33,586 nucleotides of DNA from Nafulsella turpanensis ZLM-10 (GTDB taxonomy: Bacteria; Bacteroidota; Bacteroidia; Cytophagales; Cyclobacteriaceae): NCBI RefSeq assembly GCF_000346615.1, contig NZ_ANNU01000069.1, forward strand, positions 1 to 33,586, given 5' to 3'. Below are positions 13,705 to 22,719 of the stretch, in pieces. The position numbers were made by a program, and so were the translations under genes. How positions within the stretch are numbered: position 1 is the first letter of the stretch; every line of letters begins with the position of its first letter. The notes under the pieces are model-generated. The model was given only the letters and a program-made list of their open reading frames with translations, had not been told where the DNA came from and ran no database searches.

Positions 13705-16700
13705 ATGATTCCTCTTTCCCTTACCATAGAAGGATTATATTCTTACAAAGAAAAGCAGACAATTAACTTCGAAACCCTCACATCAAATGGCCTCTTTGGG
13801 ATATTCGGAGAGGTAGGGAGCGGTAAATCTTCTATACTGGAAGCCATTATGTTTGTGCTTTTCGACGATACGGAGCGGCTCAACAAAAGCGGGGACGATC
13901 GCTACTATAACATGCTCAACCTCCAGAGCAACCGCTTTCATATCGACTTTACCTTCATGTCCGGCAAAGGTAACCAGGAGAAATACCGCTTTGCCTGCAT
14001 GGCCAAACGAAACTCTAAGGCCGATAAGTTTGAAGAGGTAAAAATCAGCAAAAACGACCGGCAGTACTACCGCTGGGAAGGAGAGCAGTGGCTACCGCTC
14101 GAGGGGGTAAAAGATGCCAGCGAAATCCTGGGAATGGATTATAAGAACTTTAAGCAGACCATCATCATCCCCCAGGGAAAGTTCAGGGAATTCGTTGACC
14201 AGACCAGCGGCGACCGTACCCGTATGCTCAAGGAGCTCTTCCGCCTGCATAGCTTCGACCTCGGCCCTCAAACCGGTAGCCTCCTTAAGAAAACCGAAAT
14301 GGATATTCAGCACGTACAGGGGCAGCTGGAGTCATTAGGTGAAGTGAAGCAGGAAGAGGTAACGCGCCTTGGAGAAGAAATAAAGCAGCTGGAGGGCCTT
14401 ATAAAAGAACTTCAGGAAAAAACCACCTCCCATAAAAAGGAAGAGCAGGAGCTAAAAGCCCTGGAACAGCTACATGAGCAGCTGCTTGAATGCCGCCAAC
14501 GGCTGAAAACCCTGGAAGCAGAAGGCGCAAAGTGGAAAGAGCGGGAACAGCAGCTAAAAACCTATACCGAAGCCTACACCCATTTTTATGAAAAGCTCCG
14601 CCAGCAGCATAGCCTCGGTAAAGAGCTAAAGGAGAAAGCTGCTGCACAGCAGGAACTTGAAAAAAAGTTAAAGCAAAACAAGGAGCAGCAGCAGAAAGCA
14701 AAGGAAACTTTTGAGCAGGCCCGTACAGCCTATGAACAAAAGGACCAGGTGGCAAGAAAAATCGAAGACCTGGAGCGTACTCTCCAGCTCAAGGCTACGG
14801 AAGAAAAGCTGGCAGCCATCCAAAAAGTACAAGCGAAACAGACTGGGGATTGCGAAAAACTCGAAGCGCAGAAAAAGCAGTCGAAGGAGCAATACCTTGC
14901 CATGGAGGAGCGGCTCCAGAAACTGGAAGCCGGTCAGCCCGATATTGGCCGCCTGAGCGAAGTCTTTCAGTGGGTGGAGAAAAAGGAAACCTTCCTGGAA
15001 CAGATAAAAAAGGCTGAAGCCGCACTGGAATCCTGCAAAGAATCACTTAAAACAAGCCAGCAACAGCAAAAGCAGCTTCTGCAGGACTGGCCGGCACTCT
15101 CTTCTCTTGAAGACTGGCCGGCTGTGCTAAGCGGGCTTGAAGAAATGGGCCGCAGCCTGCTGGAGCAGGAGGCCGTGGAAGATAAAAAGCTGCGGGAGCT
15201 ACACGTGCAGCAGAAGCTTACCGAGTATGCTGACCAGCTGCAGAAGGGCCAGGCCTGCCCGCTGTGTGGAGCCACCGACCACCCACAGTTGGCCGTGAGC
15301 GAACATATTGCACAGGCCTGCGAGGAGCAGGAGCAAAAAATAAAACAATGCCGCGAAAAGCAGCAGCAGCTTAACCAGCTAAATGCGAACCTGAAGGAAG
15401 TACAGGCCAACCTTCGGCACCTGGAACAAAATCACCAGCAGCAGGAAAAAGACCTTCAGCAATTCAGGCAACAGCAGCAGCTACTGGAACATAATTTCTC
15501 CTGGCCGGAATTCCGGCAGACTGAAAAAGAGGAGCTTAAACGGCAGATAGATCTGGCTAAGCTGGCAGCTCAACAGATTAAAACTTTTAAAACTCAACTA
15601 GCCACAGCCAAAAAAGAGGCTGAACACAAGGCCGATAAATATGAAACCTTAAGCAGGGAACTGCAACAAACCGAGCGCCAGTTGAGCAGCCTGCAGGGAG
15701 AATGGGAAGCTAAAAAAGAGGCCTTACATGCCGATAACCAGCGCCTGCTCAAGTTCGAAACTGCTGCCCTGCAGGAAAGCCTGCAGAAAGGAAAAGAAAA
15801 ACTGGAAAAGCTCATTAAGCATTTTGAGCATAGCCAGCAGCAGATCAACCAGCTGAATGAACATTGTGCCCGCCTGCAGGCCACCTTCGAATCGGGCAAC
15901 CAGACCATTCAGGAGCTACAGCAAAAGCAGGAGGCCCTGCAGCAGGAAATTGAGGAACTTTGCCGGACCAGGGGTTTTTCTAACCAGGAAAAAGTGCGGG
16001 AAGTACTTGCCCTCCGTCTGAATATAGAAGAGGAAGACCGGCAAATAAAGCAGTACTACCAGCAGCTGCACATTGCCCACGATCGCCTGCAGAAGCTGGA
16101 AGAACAGGTAGCTGGCCGCCCTTATGATAAAGAAGCGCACACGCAGCTCCTGGAAAAGATAAGGCAGCAGGAGGAACAATGCGAGGAGCATAAAAAGCGG
16201 CAGACGCAGGCCGCCCATGAAAAAGCCGACAAAGAGGATAAACTTAAAAAGAGCGGGAACCTGCTAAAGGAGCTCGAGGCCCTGGAGCTTCGCCGCGAGA
16301 ATTTAAAAGAACTGGCAGGCCTTTTCCGCGGCAGCGGCTTTGTCGACTATGTATCTACCATATACCTGCAGGACCTCTGCCGCGTAGCCAATGAGCGCTT
16401 CTTTAAGCTTACCCGCAATAACCTGAGCCTGGAGCTCGACGGGCAGAATAACTTTATTGTGCGCGACTTCCTGAATGGAGGCCGCACCCGTTTGCTCAAA
16501 ACCCTCAGTGGCGGCCAAACCTTCCAGGCAGCTCTCTGCCTGGCCCTGGCCATGGCTGAGAACATCAAAAGCCTCAATGAGGCTGAGCAAAGCTTCTTTT
16601 TTCTCGACGAAGGCTTCGGTGCCCTCGACAAGGAAAGCCTGCGCATTGTCTTCGACACCCTTAAATCGCTCCGCCACGAAAACCGTATTGTCGGCATAAT

Positions 16701-16797
16701 TTCCCACGTAGAGGAGCTTCAGCAGGAAATTGAGGTGTTCCTGAAAGTAGAAAATGATGCGGAAAAAGGAAGCTTAGTGAGCTGTAGCTGGGAGTGA
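13705..16797 (+). CDS. sbcC: SbcCD nuclease subunit C (Rad50-like ATPase)
   Basis: A 1030-residue SMC-like ATPase. The N-terminal head has a Walker A GEVGSGKS at residues 35-42. Long coiled coils rich in Gln, Glu and Lys run to about 480 and from about 550 to 860, broken by a zinc hook CPLC (Cys518 and Cys521) that joins two molecules. The C-terminal head has the signature LSGGQTFQAALCLALAMAENI and Walker B FFFLDEGFGALDKESL. Together with SbcD it processes DNA ends and cruciforms. The length is within the usual range for SbcC. Confidence 0.96.
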   Translation: MIPLSLTIEGLYSYKEKQTINFETLTSNGLFGIFGEVGSGKSSILEAIMFVLFDDTERLNKSGDDRYYNMLNLQSNRFHIDFTFMSGKGNQEKYRFACMAKRNSKADKFEEVKISKNDRQYYRWEGEQWLPLEGVKDASEILGMDYKNFKQTIIIPQGKFREFVDQTSGDRTRMLKELFRLHSFDLGPQTGSLLKKTEMDIQHVQGQLESLGEVKQEEVTRLGEEIKQLEGLIKELQEKTTSHKKEEQELKALEQLHEQLLECRQRLKTLEAEGAKWKEREQQLKTYTEAYTHFYEKLRQQHSLGKELKEKAAAQQELEKKLKQNKEQQQKAKETFEQARTAYEQKDQVARKIEDLERTLQLKATEEKLAAIQKVQAKQTGDCEKLEAQKKQSKEQYLAMEERLQKLEAGQPDIGRLSEVFQWVEKKETFLEQIKKAEAALESCKESLKTSQQQQKQLLQDWPALSSLEDWPAVLSGLEEMGRSLLEQEAVEDKKLRELHVQQKLTEYADQLQKGQACPLCGATDHPQLAVSEHIAQACEEQEQKIKQCREKQQQLNQLNANLKEVQANLRHLEQNHQQQEKDLQQFRQQQQLLEHNFSWPEFRQTEKEELKRQIDLAKLAAQQIKTFKTQLATAKKEAEHKADKYETLSRELQQTERQLSSLQGEWEAKKEALHADNQRLLKFETAALQESLQKGKEKLEKLIKHFEHSQQQINQLNEHCARLQATFESGNQTIQELQQKQEALQQEIEELCRTRGFSNQEKVREVLALRLNIEEEDRQIKQYYQQLHIAHDRLQKLEEQVAGRPYDKEAHTQLLEKIRQQEEQCEEHKKRQTQAAHEKADKEDKLKKSGNLLKELEALELRRENLKELAGLFRGSGFVDYVSTIYLQDLCRVANERFFKLTRNNLSLELDGQNNFIVRDFLNGGRTRLLKTLSGGQTFQAALCLALAMAENIKSLNEAEQSFFFLDEGFGALDKESLRIVFDTLKSLRHENRIVGIISHVEELQQEIEVFLKVENDAEKGSLVSCSWE

Positions 16798-16853
16798 GGC
16801 TGAGACAGACACAGAATTTTGTTAATAATACAGCTAAAAGAAAGCCATCAGGA

Positions 16854-17816
16854 TCACTCATTGCAGCCAACAGAACTTGCTAAAGCTGTTTTAAGTGCCT
16901 TCTGAAAGTCAACTGGCTGATCAATCCAGATACTGTGTCCTGCCTTATCGATCTCCACTAAGTGTATGTTGGGAATCTTCCCAGACCATAATCGATGATA
17001 TTCAACAGTCAATGGCCCAAAGTCATGACTTCCCTCCAACATCCAGACCGGGCAATTGTGCCTGGAAAGGGCAGGCATATAATTATAATCAGGAGGCATA
17101 CTTTCTTTTGCTTTTCTTCCTGCAGATGAATTAAAGAATGCAAAACCTCCTTTATCTAACTTCCACTTATCCATATCATACAAGTTAGCCCCAGCAAACA
17201 TTATCCGATAATAATAAGAAAGCTCCTTATCACTCATTTCATCCATAGGCTTGTCCAGCCCGTGTTCTTTGAGTGTTGACATAACTTCTTCCCTTTCAAA
17301 CCAGGCTTTCTTTGCCTGTCGCTGCTTTTCGATTAATCTTTTTTCTTCAGGAGTAGTAGGAGACCGAGGCGCTGAAACAGATACAAGAACCAGTCCCCTT
17401 ACCTTGTCAGGATGTGCATCTAAATAAGCCATTGCCAGTGTCGTACCTACCGAATGACCTACTAAATTTAACTTCCCAAGGTTTAACTCCTTTCGGAGCT
17501 CCTCTAAATCATTGATGTGGTTTTGCACAGAAACTAAACTATCCGGACAAGCAGAACGAAGAGAACCACGCTGATCATAAAAAACAAGATGATAATCATC
17601 ATCGAGGCCCTTCATGGCATTAAGAAGATAACTGTGTTCGGCCCCCCAACCACCATGCAAAATCACCAATGTATCTGCTCCTCTGCCATATTCTTTTACA
17701 AAAAGAGAACACCCATCTGCCGTTCGCAGATACCACTCTGGCTCTTCATTTTTAAGCTGTCCACTAGAAACTAAGGGTAGAAAAAGGATGAGAAGAAATA
17801 AAAATGACTTTTTCAT
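16854..17816 (-). CDS. Secreted alpha/beta hydrolase (S33-like), atypical base composition
   Basis: A 320-residue alpha/beta hydrolase with a signal peptide (about residues 1-19). The oxyanion motif is HGGWG (54-58), DQRG (81-84) recalls prolyl iminopeptidases, the nucleophile elbow is GHSVGT with Ser122, and the acid and base are probably Asp264 (GSHDFG) and His293 (AGHSIWID). Peptidase or esterase activity is plausible; the substrate is unknown. Sampled lines of the gene are about 33-38% GC while the next gene is about 60%, so it was probably acquired separately. It converges with sbcC. Confidence 0.85.
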   Translation of the reverse strand: MKKSFLFLLILFLPLVSSGQLKNEEPEWYLRTADGCSLFVKEYGRGADTLVILHGGWGAEHSYLLNAMKGLDDDYHLVFYDQRGSLRSACPDSLVSVQNHINDLEELRKELNLGKLNLVGHSVGTTLAMAYLDAHPDKVRGLVLVSVSAPRSPTTPEEKRLIEKQRQAKKAWFEREEVMSTLKEHGLDKPMDEMSDKELSYYYRIMFAGANLYDMDKWKLDKGGFAFFNSSAGRKAKESMPPDYNYMPALSRHNCPVWMLEGSHDFGPLTVEYHRLWSGKIPNIHLVEIDKAGHSIWIDQPVDFQKALKTALASSVGCNE

Positions 17817-17941
17817 GATTACAAAAAGTTATCTAAACGCATCCGAAAAATGTATCTTCTGAATTCTGAGGCATTCTACATAATTCAATTGATCCTGCTA
17901 TTCACATTTCCTACTATTGATTGCAGTTTTGAGCTGGTCCT

Positions 17942-18745
17942 TTACTCCCCTTCTACCTGAAACTCAAAATCGGTAAAGGCGGCTTCGGGCATTTCTTCGT
18001 AGACGGCAATGTCGGTAATGTCACGCTCGCCTCTTTCGCCGGAGAGGAGGATGTCGCCGTAGCGCTGGTAATCTTCCCAGGGGGTGATGAAGTTGGGGGT
18101 ATCGGCAGAGGCATGGCGATAGAAGGCCCACTGCTTTACGAGCTTATCCTGCGGGTCGATATAAACCTTGTATTTATTTTCCGGTGTAAAGCCTACCTCC
18201 TCGAACTGGAGCTCTACCACCTCGGCCGGTGCACCGCTTTGCATACTATCCTTACCGGCATAGGTAAGGGTAACGCCGGAATCTTTCAATTTAAAAGGCA
18301 TGAACAACCAGTAGCTGTCATTTACCCATATCTGCTTGCCTCGCTCTACATATTTGGCCACTGAATCCGGATGGGAGATTTCTTCGCCATAGCGCATAAT
18401 ACGGCCGGTATCGGCCTGCATATCAATCAGGTAAACAGTAAAATCGTTAGGTACTTCAATCCGCACGCGTCCCGTCTTCTTATCCCATAACAGCTCTCTG
18501 GCCCCAAAGAAGTTCCAGCTGAGATAGCGGGTATTGTCCCATGCGGGGCGGCCGCCCATTGCCTGCATTACACTATCGGCCAGGGCGATGGCCTTTTCAT
18601 CAGATGCTTCAGCATTGAAACCTTCGGCGGCAGGATTTTCCACCACTTCTACCGGCTCTTCATCGACCTCCAGGGCCTTGTCGGCTTTTTCCTGGCAGGC
18701 TGCCAGACTAAGACAGGCCAGGAAAATAATTGAAAACTTCTTCAT
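17942..18745 (-). CDS. Lipoprotein of unknown function, LolA/LolB-like pattern
   Basis: A 267-residue lipoprotein: MKKFSIIFLACLSLAAC gives a good lipobox with Cys17, followed by an acidic linker. The mature part begins ADSVMQAMGGRPAWDNTRYLSWNF and continues as alternating strands (WDKKTGRVRIEV, WLFMPFKLKD, YKVYIDPQDKLVKQWAFY). This matches Bacteroidota proteins resembling the LolA/LolB lipid-binding half-barrel (DUF6503-like). That fold assignment is from pattern only. It lies 96 bases after the TlpA-like gene, with a terminator between. Confidence 0.75.
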   Translation of the reverse strand: MKKFSIIFLACLSLAACQEKADKALEVDEEPVEVVENPAAEGFNAEASDEKAIALADSVMQAMGGRPAWDNTRYLSWNFFGARELLWDKKTGRVRIEVPNDFTVYLIDMQADTGRIMRYGEEISHPDSVAKYVERGKQIWVNDSYWLFMPFKLKDSGVTLTYAGKDSMQSGAPAEVVELQFEEVGFTPENKYKVYIDPQDKLVKQWAFYRHASADTPNFITPWEDYQRYGDILLSGERGERDITDIAVYEEMPEAAFTDFEFQVEGE

Positions 18746-18797
18746 ATCCGTAAGCTACAAAAAATTTTAACTACTGTTGAAGGGAGGTTTTGATTAA

Positions 18798-18829
18798 AAA
18801 GGAGCAACATCGCCAAGAGTAGCTCCTTT
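18798..18829 (-). terminator. Terminator after the TlpA-like gene
   Basis: AAAGGAGC at 18798-18805 pairs with GCTCCTTT at 18822-18829 around a 16-base loop. On the minus strand the stem runs into TTTTTAATC. It lies 12 bases after the stop of the TlpA-like gene. Confidence 0.7.
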
Positions 18830-18841
18830 ATCATTCTTGTT

Positions 18842-20254
18842 TTATTTGCCGGATGCCAGGGCCTCTTCGATACGCGGAATGGTGGCCGGATCGCTGGGGC
18901 GCGACATACTGGAATCGATGAGTTTACCTTCCTGGTCAATTAATACATAGCGCGGAATCGCCTGCACCACATAGTCCTGTGCAGTTTGGCTGCCCCAGCC
19001 CTGGGAGTAGAGATGGATGCCTTCTATAGCCTGTTTTTCCACCATTTCCCGCCAGCTGTTTTCATCATCGTCTATGGAAATATAGACAAAGGCTACATTC
19101 GGATTATCTTTGAAGTGCTCTTTCATTTTTTTAGCCGCGGGCATTTCGCCCAGGCAGGGGCGGCACCAGCTGGCCCAGAAGTCCACATATACCACTTTAC
19201 CTTTCAGCTCTTCGAGCGACATTTCACCGCCTTCCAGGGTAGCCAGCTTAAAATTAGGAGCAGGTTTGCCAGCCATTAAATGCTCCTGCCGCTTGTATAC
19301 CTCCTGCAGGCTTTCCTTGTATTCAGGGGCAGCATCGCCGGCAATAAACTGCTGATAGGCATCGGCATAAGAATCCAGCCCATCATAACTCATTCCTTCG
19401 AATAAGAGCTTATGACGAAAATATTCCAGCACCTCTCCCTTTAGTTCCTGTCCGGCAAAAGTATACAGGCCATTGATATATTCCTTTCCTTGTGGTTGCT
19501 TCTCCACTCCCTCAAGCTTTCTGCTGTAGCGGTCGCGCACCTTTCGGTACATATACTGCTGGTAGGCGGGCAGAGCCAAGGCAGATGGTTCCATCAGTGG
19601 CAATTGCTGCTCATACGCCTGATAAGCAGCCGGTAAAGCCGGAGATTCTTCCAGCCCGTTAAAATAGGCATGGGCAGAGGGGTATGACAGCAGCTCACCT
19701 CCCCATTCATAAGCTATCTGCTGCTTCATATTCTTATAAAATTCTTCAGAAACTTTGCCTTTATAGGTTTCCAGAAAAGCTAGTCGCGCCTTCCTGCGGG
19801 CATCGGCCGCTTCTTTGAATGCTTCAGGATCTAAAGATTTCATTTGTTCCCGCACAGGACTGGGATCCTCGAATTTGAGGAAGTGCGCTGCCATAAAATT
19901 ATTGGCTGCGGCGCCATCTCCGCTGTATTTCAGCGATTCGTCGAACTGCTCCGGATTCAGGCTCAGACTGAAATCTTTACCAGGCTCCAGGTATACCGTA
20001 CTTATTTCGCGGCCATGGCGAAAAGTGGCAAAGGTTGGCTCTTTCAACTCAACTTCTATGGCAAAGGAGCCGGAGGCATCGAGCGTATCGATTAAGTTTT
20101 CTCTGTTTAAAGAGGGTAGCAGGGGGTTAGGCACCAGCAGCACGGCTGTTGGGCCGGCTGGCTTGCTAATGGTGCCGGTAACGGTAAGGCCTTCCTGGGC
20201 AATTACATAGGTTGCCACCATCAGCAGGAAGATGGAAAAGATTGTTTTTTTCAT
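18842..20254 (-). CDS. TlpA-like thioredoxin-fold protein with N-terminal DUF4369-like domain
   Basis: A 470-residue exported protein. A signal peptide ends near residue 19 (YVIAQ). Residues about 22-110 form a DUF4369-like beta domain (LTVTGTISKPAG, YLEPGKDFSLSL). A helical middle (115-320) leads to an AhpC/TSA-Redoxin domain from about 328 (GKPAPNFKLATLEGG). The active site is WASWCRPC with Cys364 and Cys367, and the cis-proline is in AIPRYVLID. Such proteins reduce periplasmic disulfides, for example during cytochrome c maturation or envelope redox maintenance. The specific partner is unknown. Confidence 0.88.
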   Translation of the reverse strand: MKKTIFSIFLLMVATYVIAQEGLTVTGTISKPAGPTAVLLVPNPLLPSLNRENLIDTLDASGSFAIEVELKEPTFATFRHGREISTVYLEPGKDFSLSLNPEQFDESLKYSGDGAAANNFMAAHFLKFEDPSPVREQMKSLDPEAFKEAADARRKARLAFLETYKGKVSEEFYKNMKQQIAYEWGGELLSYPSAHAYFNGLEESPALPAAYQAYEQQLPLMEPSALALPAYQQYMYRKVRDRYSRKLEGVEKQPQGKEYINGLYTFAGQELKGEVLEYFRHKLLFEGMSYDGLDSYADAYQQFIAGDAAPEYKESLQEVYKRQEHLMAGKPAPNFKLATLEGGEMSLEELKGKVVYVDFWASWCRPCLGEMPAAKKMKEHFKDNPNVAFVYISIDDDENSWREMVEKQAIEGIHLYSQGWGSQTAQDYVVQAIPRYVLIDQEGKLIDSSMSRPSDPATIPRIEEALASGK

Positions 20255-20360
20255 GGCAGTCGCATCTGTTAAAAAAATGAAAGTTCATCTGGGTACAATC
20301 TAATGAATATAGAAAACAGATAAAAGCCACTGGTCAAAGATTATAACTGTCCATAAAAAA

Positions 20361-20388
20361 AGAGGCCATCCCTGCCTGGATAGCCTCT
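20361..20388 (-). terminator. Intrinsic terminator after hemB
   Basis: An 11-base stem with one mismatch (20361-20371 with 20378-20388) and a 6-base loop is followed on the minus strand by TTTTTTTATGG. It lies 25 bases past the hemB stop. Confidence 0.88.
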
Positions 20389-20413
20389 CCTGCATGCACT
20401 AATTTCAGTAAAC

Positions 20414-21388
20414 TTATTTCCCGGCCTGCAGCAGGGCAAACTCTTTGGCAAAATAAGTAAGTATAATGTTGGCCCCTGCCCGTTTAATACTCAGAAGCGT
20501 CTCCAACATAATTCTATCGCCATCGAGCCAGCCATTCCGGGCAGCGGCCTTGATCATGGAGTATTCGCCACTCACATTATAGGCAGCAATAGGCAGCTCG
20601 TAGTTGTCTCTTAAAAGCTTAATTACATCCAGGTAAGCCAGCGCTGGTTTCACCATTAAAAAATCGGCTCCCTCGGCCACATCCAAATCTGCTTCCACCA
20701 GTGCTTCGCGCTGGTTGGCCGGGTCCATCTGGTAAGTTTTTTTATCGCCGGATTTTGGAGCCGAGCCCAGGGCATCGCGGAAGGGCCCGTAATAGGCGCT
20801 GGCATACTTGGCGGTATAGCTCATAATACTTACCTCCTGAAAACCTTCATCGTCAAGCGCTTCCCGTATGGCTTCTACCCGCCCGTCCATCATATCGCTG
20901 GGGCCAATGATGTCGGCACCGGCACGAGCCTGCGCTACGGCCATTTTCGCCAGCACTTCCAGGGTTTCGTCGTTGAGGATTTTGCCATCACGCACAATGC
21001 CGTCATGCCCTTCGGAGCTGTAAGGATCCATGGCGACATCCGTCATGATACAGGCCTCGGGAAACTCCTGCTTAATCCGCCGAAGGGTACTCAGGTATAA
21101 TCCGTTTTCATTGGTGGCCTCAATGGCCAGGGGATCTTTAACACTCTCCGGCAGGCGGGGGAAAAGGTCGAAGGTGCGGATACCTAATTTCAGGCACTCC
21201 TCCATTTCTTTTAAAAGCAGGTCGGCGCTGTAGCGATAAATACCTGGCATGGAGCTGATGGACTCTTTTTCATTTTTGCCATCAATCAAAAAAACAGGAA
21301 AGATAAGGTCGTTAACATGGAGGCGGGTCTCCTCGACCATCCCTCGAATGGCGGCCGATTTGCGATTCCTTCTGGGTCTTCTGAGCAT
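20414..21388 (-). CDS. hemB: Delta-aminolevulinic acid dehydratase (porphobilinogen synthase)
   Basis: Condenses two 5-aminolevulinate molecules to porphobilinogen in heme synthesis. The 324-residue protein has both Schiff-base lysines: Lys194 in SYTAKYASAYYGPFRDA and Lys247 in MVKPALAYLD. The metal-site segment reads TDVAMDPYSSEGHDG (Asp117, Ala119, Asp121), the DxAxD form without the cysteine triad, so the enzyme should not need catalytic zinc and may use magnesium. It is a single-gene unit with its own promoter element and terminator. Confidence 0.97.
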   Translation of the reverse strand: MLRRPRRNRKSAAIRGMVEETRLHVNDLIFPVFLIDGKNEKESISSMPGIYRYSADLLLKEMEECLKLGIRTFDLFPRLPESVKDPLAIEATNENGLYLSTLRRIKQEFPEACIMTDVAMDPYSSEGHDGIVRDGKILNDETLEVLAKMAVAQARAGADIIGPSDMMDGRVEAIREALDDEGFQEVSIMSYTAKYASAYYGPFRDALGSAPKSGDKKTYQMDPANQREALVEADLDVAEGADFLMVKPALAYLDVIKLLRDNYELPIAAYNVSGEYSMIKAAARNGWLDGDRIMLETLLSIKRAGANIILTYFAKEFALLQAGK

Positions 21389-21422
21389 ATAAACTACGGT
21401 TAAATTCTTCGCTTTTGCACGT

Positions 21423-21430
21423 CAAAGGTA
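21423..21430 (-). promoter_or_regulatory. Putative -7 element of the hemB promoter
   Basis: On the minus strand this reads TACCTTTG, an exact TAnnTTTG match, 34 bases before the hemB ATG. The T-rich sequence about 20-25 bases upstream gives only a weak -33 candidate. Confidence 0.55.
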
Positions 21431-21579
21431 AGGCAAAATCGGGCAGCCGAAAAGCAGACGGGACAGGAAAATGAAGAAGGTGCCAGCTAGTATTCTTCTT
21501 TATCTAAAGGAGAATATTTGAGAAAGAGCATATGAGCAAAAAGAGTAGGAGCTTTTTCTTTTACCCGTCCTTTTCCAAC

Positions 21580-21813
21580 CTAAACGTTTGCTGCCCTTTT
21601 TTCACTCAGCTCCTCTATGAGGAAGGGCTTTAAACTTTGGGAAATCCCCTGTTCAATTACTGCCGGATCTTCCACCCCTTCTACAGCCTCATTTTCTCCA
21701 AGGAAAAATCCATAGTATAAAAGAACTATCACCCCCACTACCAGAAGGCCAATAAGTACATACTTCCAGGTTGATTTTCCATTACTATCTTTCTCTACTT
21801 CTATTTTTGCCAT
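21580..21813 (-). CDS. Small single-pass membrane protein
   Basis: A 77-residue protein with a charged N-terminus (MAKIEVEKDSNGKSTWK), one membrane helix at about residues 18-38 (YVLIGLLVVGVIVLLYYGFFL) and an acidic C-terminal tail (ENEAVEGVEDPAVIEQ). The family is not recognised. Its leader holds the motif ACACTAACC 9 bases before the ATG, shared with the 35-residue protein gene at 23793-23900. Confidence 0.7.
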   Translation of the reverse strand: MAKIEVEKDSNGKSTWKYVLIGLLVVGVIVLLYYGFFLGENEAVEGVEDPAVIEQGISQSLKPFLIEELSEKRAANV

Positions 21814-21822
21814 AACATTTTT

Positions 21823-21831
21823 GGTTAGTGT
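21823..21831 (-). promoter_or_regulatory. Leader motif ACACTAACC, copy 1
   Basis: On the minus strand ACACTAACC lies 9 bases before the start codon of the 77-residue membrane protein. The same nine bases occur 10 bases before the start of the lysine-rich gene at 23793-23900. It does not resemble a Shine-Dalgarno sequence. A regulatory role is inference only. Confidence 0.3.
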
Positions 21832-22058
21832 AAACAGCAGAGACAGCCAGTTCTGCCCCGGTTCTTTTTAATTTAGTAACAGGGCATGGGTTAGAAGGTT
21901 TTTCTTCTCACCTACACGAGCAGGTTCCTGTTTAACTTGAAGGGGACCCCATAAAACTTTCGGCCAATGCTGGTGAGCACTTGCCGAAAGTAATTTGAAC
22001 CATATGTCGAAGCTGACAAGGGATTCTTATTTAGGTTATTAAAAAGTGGGTGCACTCA

Positions 22059-22328
22059 TTAATCATGCCCTTCCACTTTTACTAATTTGTTGTAGAGCCC
22101 TAATATTAAAAAAGAAGGTGCCCACTGGCCAACAAACAGCGCAGTCTTGTCTTTACCCATTATTTTTAAAGTTAAAGATGCCGCCATAGAACCTAAGGAT
22201 GCCCAGAGGTATACATCGGAAGGTATTTTGGCCGTCTGGTGTTCAATAGCAGTCGCTACTTTTCCTTCATTATGTTCTGTGTTATAACTTACTGCGGGTC
22301 TGTCTTTAAAATCTGTTGTTCTTTCCAT
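22059..22328 (-). CDS. Small protein with two hydrophobic segments
   Basis: An 89-residue protein. The first 37 residues are polar (MERTTDFKDRPAVSYNTEHN and following). Residues 39-56 (DVYLWASLGSMAASLTLKI) and 64-82 (LFVGQWAPSFLILGLYNKL) are likely membrane helices separated by GKDKTA. Similar small membrane proteins are frequent in Bacteroidota, but no function is known to me. On the minus strand a TAAATTTT string about 25-35 bases upstream could be the -7 element. Confidence 0.7.
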   Translation of the reverse strand: MERTTDFKDRPAVSYNTEHNEGKVATAIEHQTAKIPSDVYLWASLGSMAASLTLKIMGKDKTALFVGQWAPSFLILGLYNKLVKVEGHD

Positions 22329-22719
22329 GATTGCATTTAAATTAGTTTGAAAAATTTATTTCTCTATCTGTCAATCTGAACGCAGGGTTTTAACAAATGT
22401 TCGGAAAATTCACCTCTCTTTCATGCTAAAAATATAAAATTATTTCACTGATATACAGAACGTTAAGCAGGAACCGCTCTAAAAGCAAAAGCGGGAAAGG
22501 CCTGAGCGGAAACCAGGATAATAATGGAGCTATATCGAAGAAACAACTGACGCGGGCTTCCCTTATCGGCCAAAAAGCTTGAATGGCATATGCAGCTTAA
22601 CCTGAAAATTTCGAAGGGTTTAGACCCAGGACAGCCATCTCCTATCCTGAACCAGAAATACAGGTAATTGCTCTACGTCCATCAGCATTAGAAAAGAAGG
22701 AACAGGGGGCTCTTTACTA
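22329..22719. other. Gene-free stretch between FloA and the 89-residue protein
   Basis: A 391-base stretch on which neither strand gives a convincing coding frame. The right part is the downstream flank of the FloA gene, without a clear terminator hairpin. The only structure seen is a weak 5-base-pair hairpin near 22474-22494. The promoter of the 89-residue gene should be at the left edge. Confidence 0.45.

Noticed and set aside
20982-21100. Possible zinc-dependent HemB
   Set aside because: The metal segment reads DVAMD and lacks the cysteine triad, so a zinc-dependent form is excluded on sequence.
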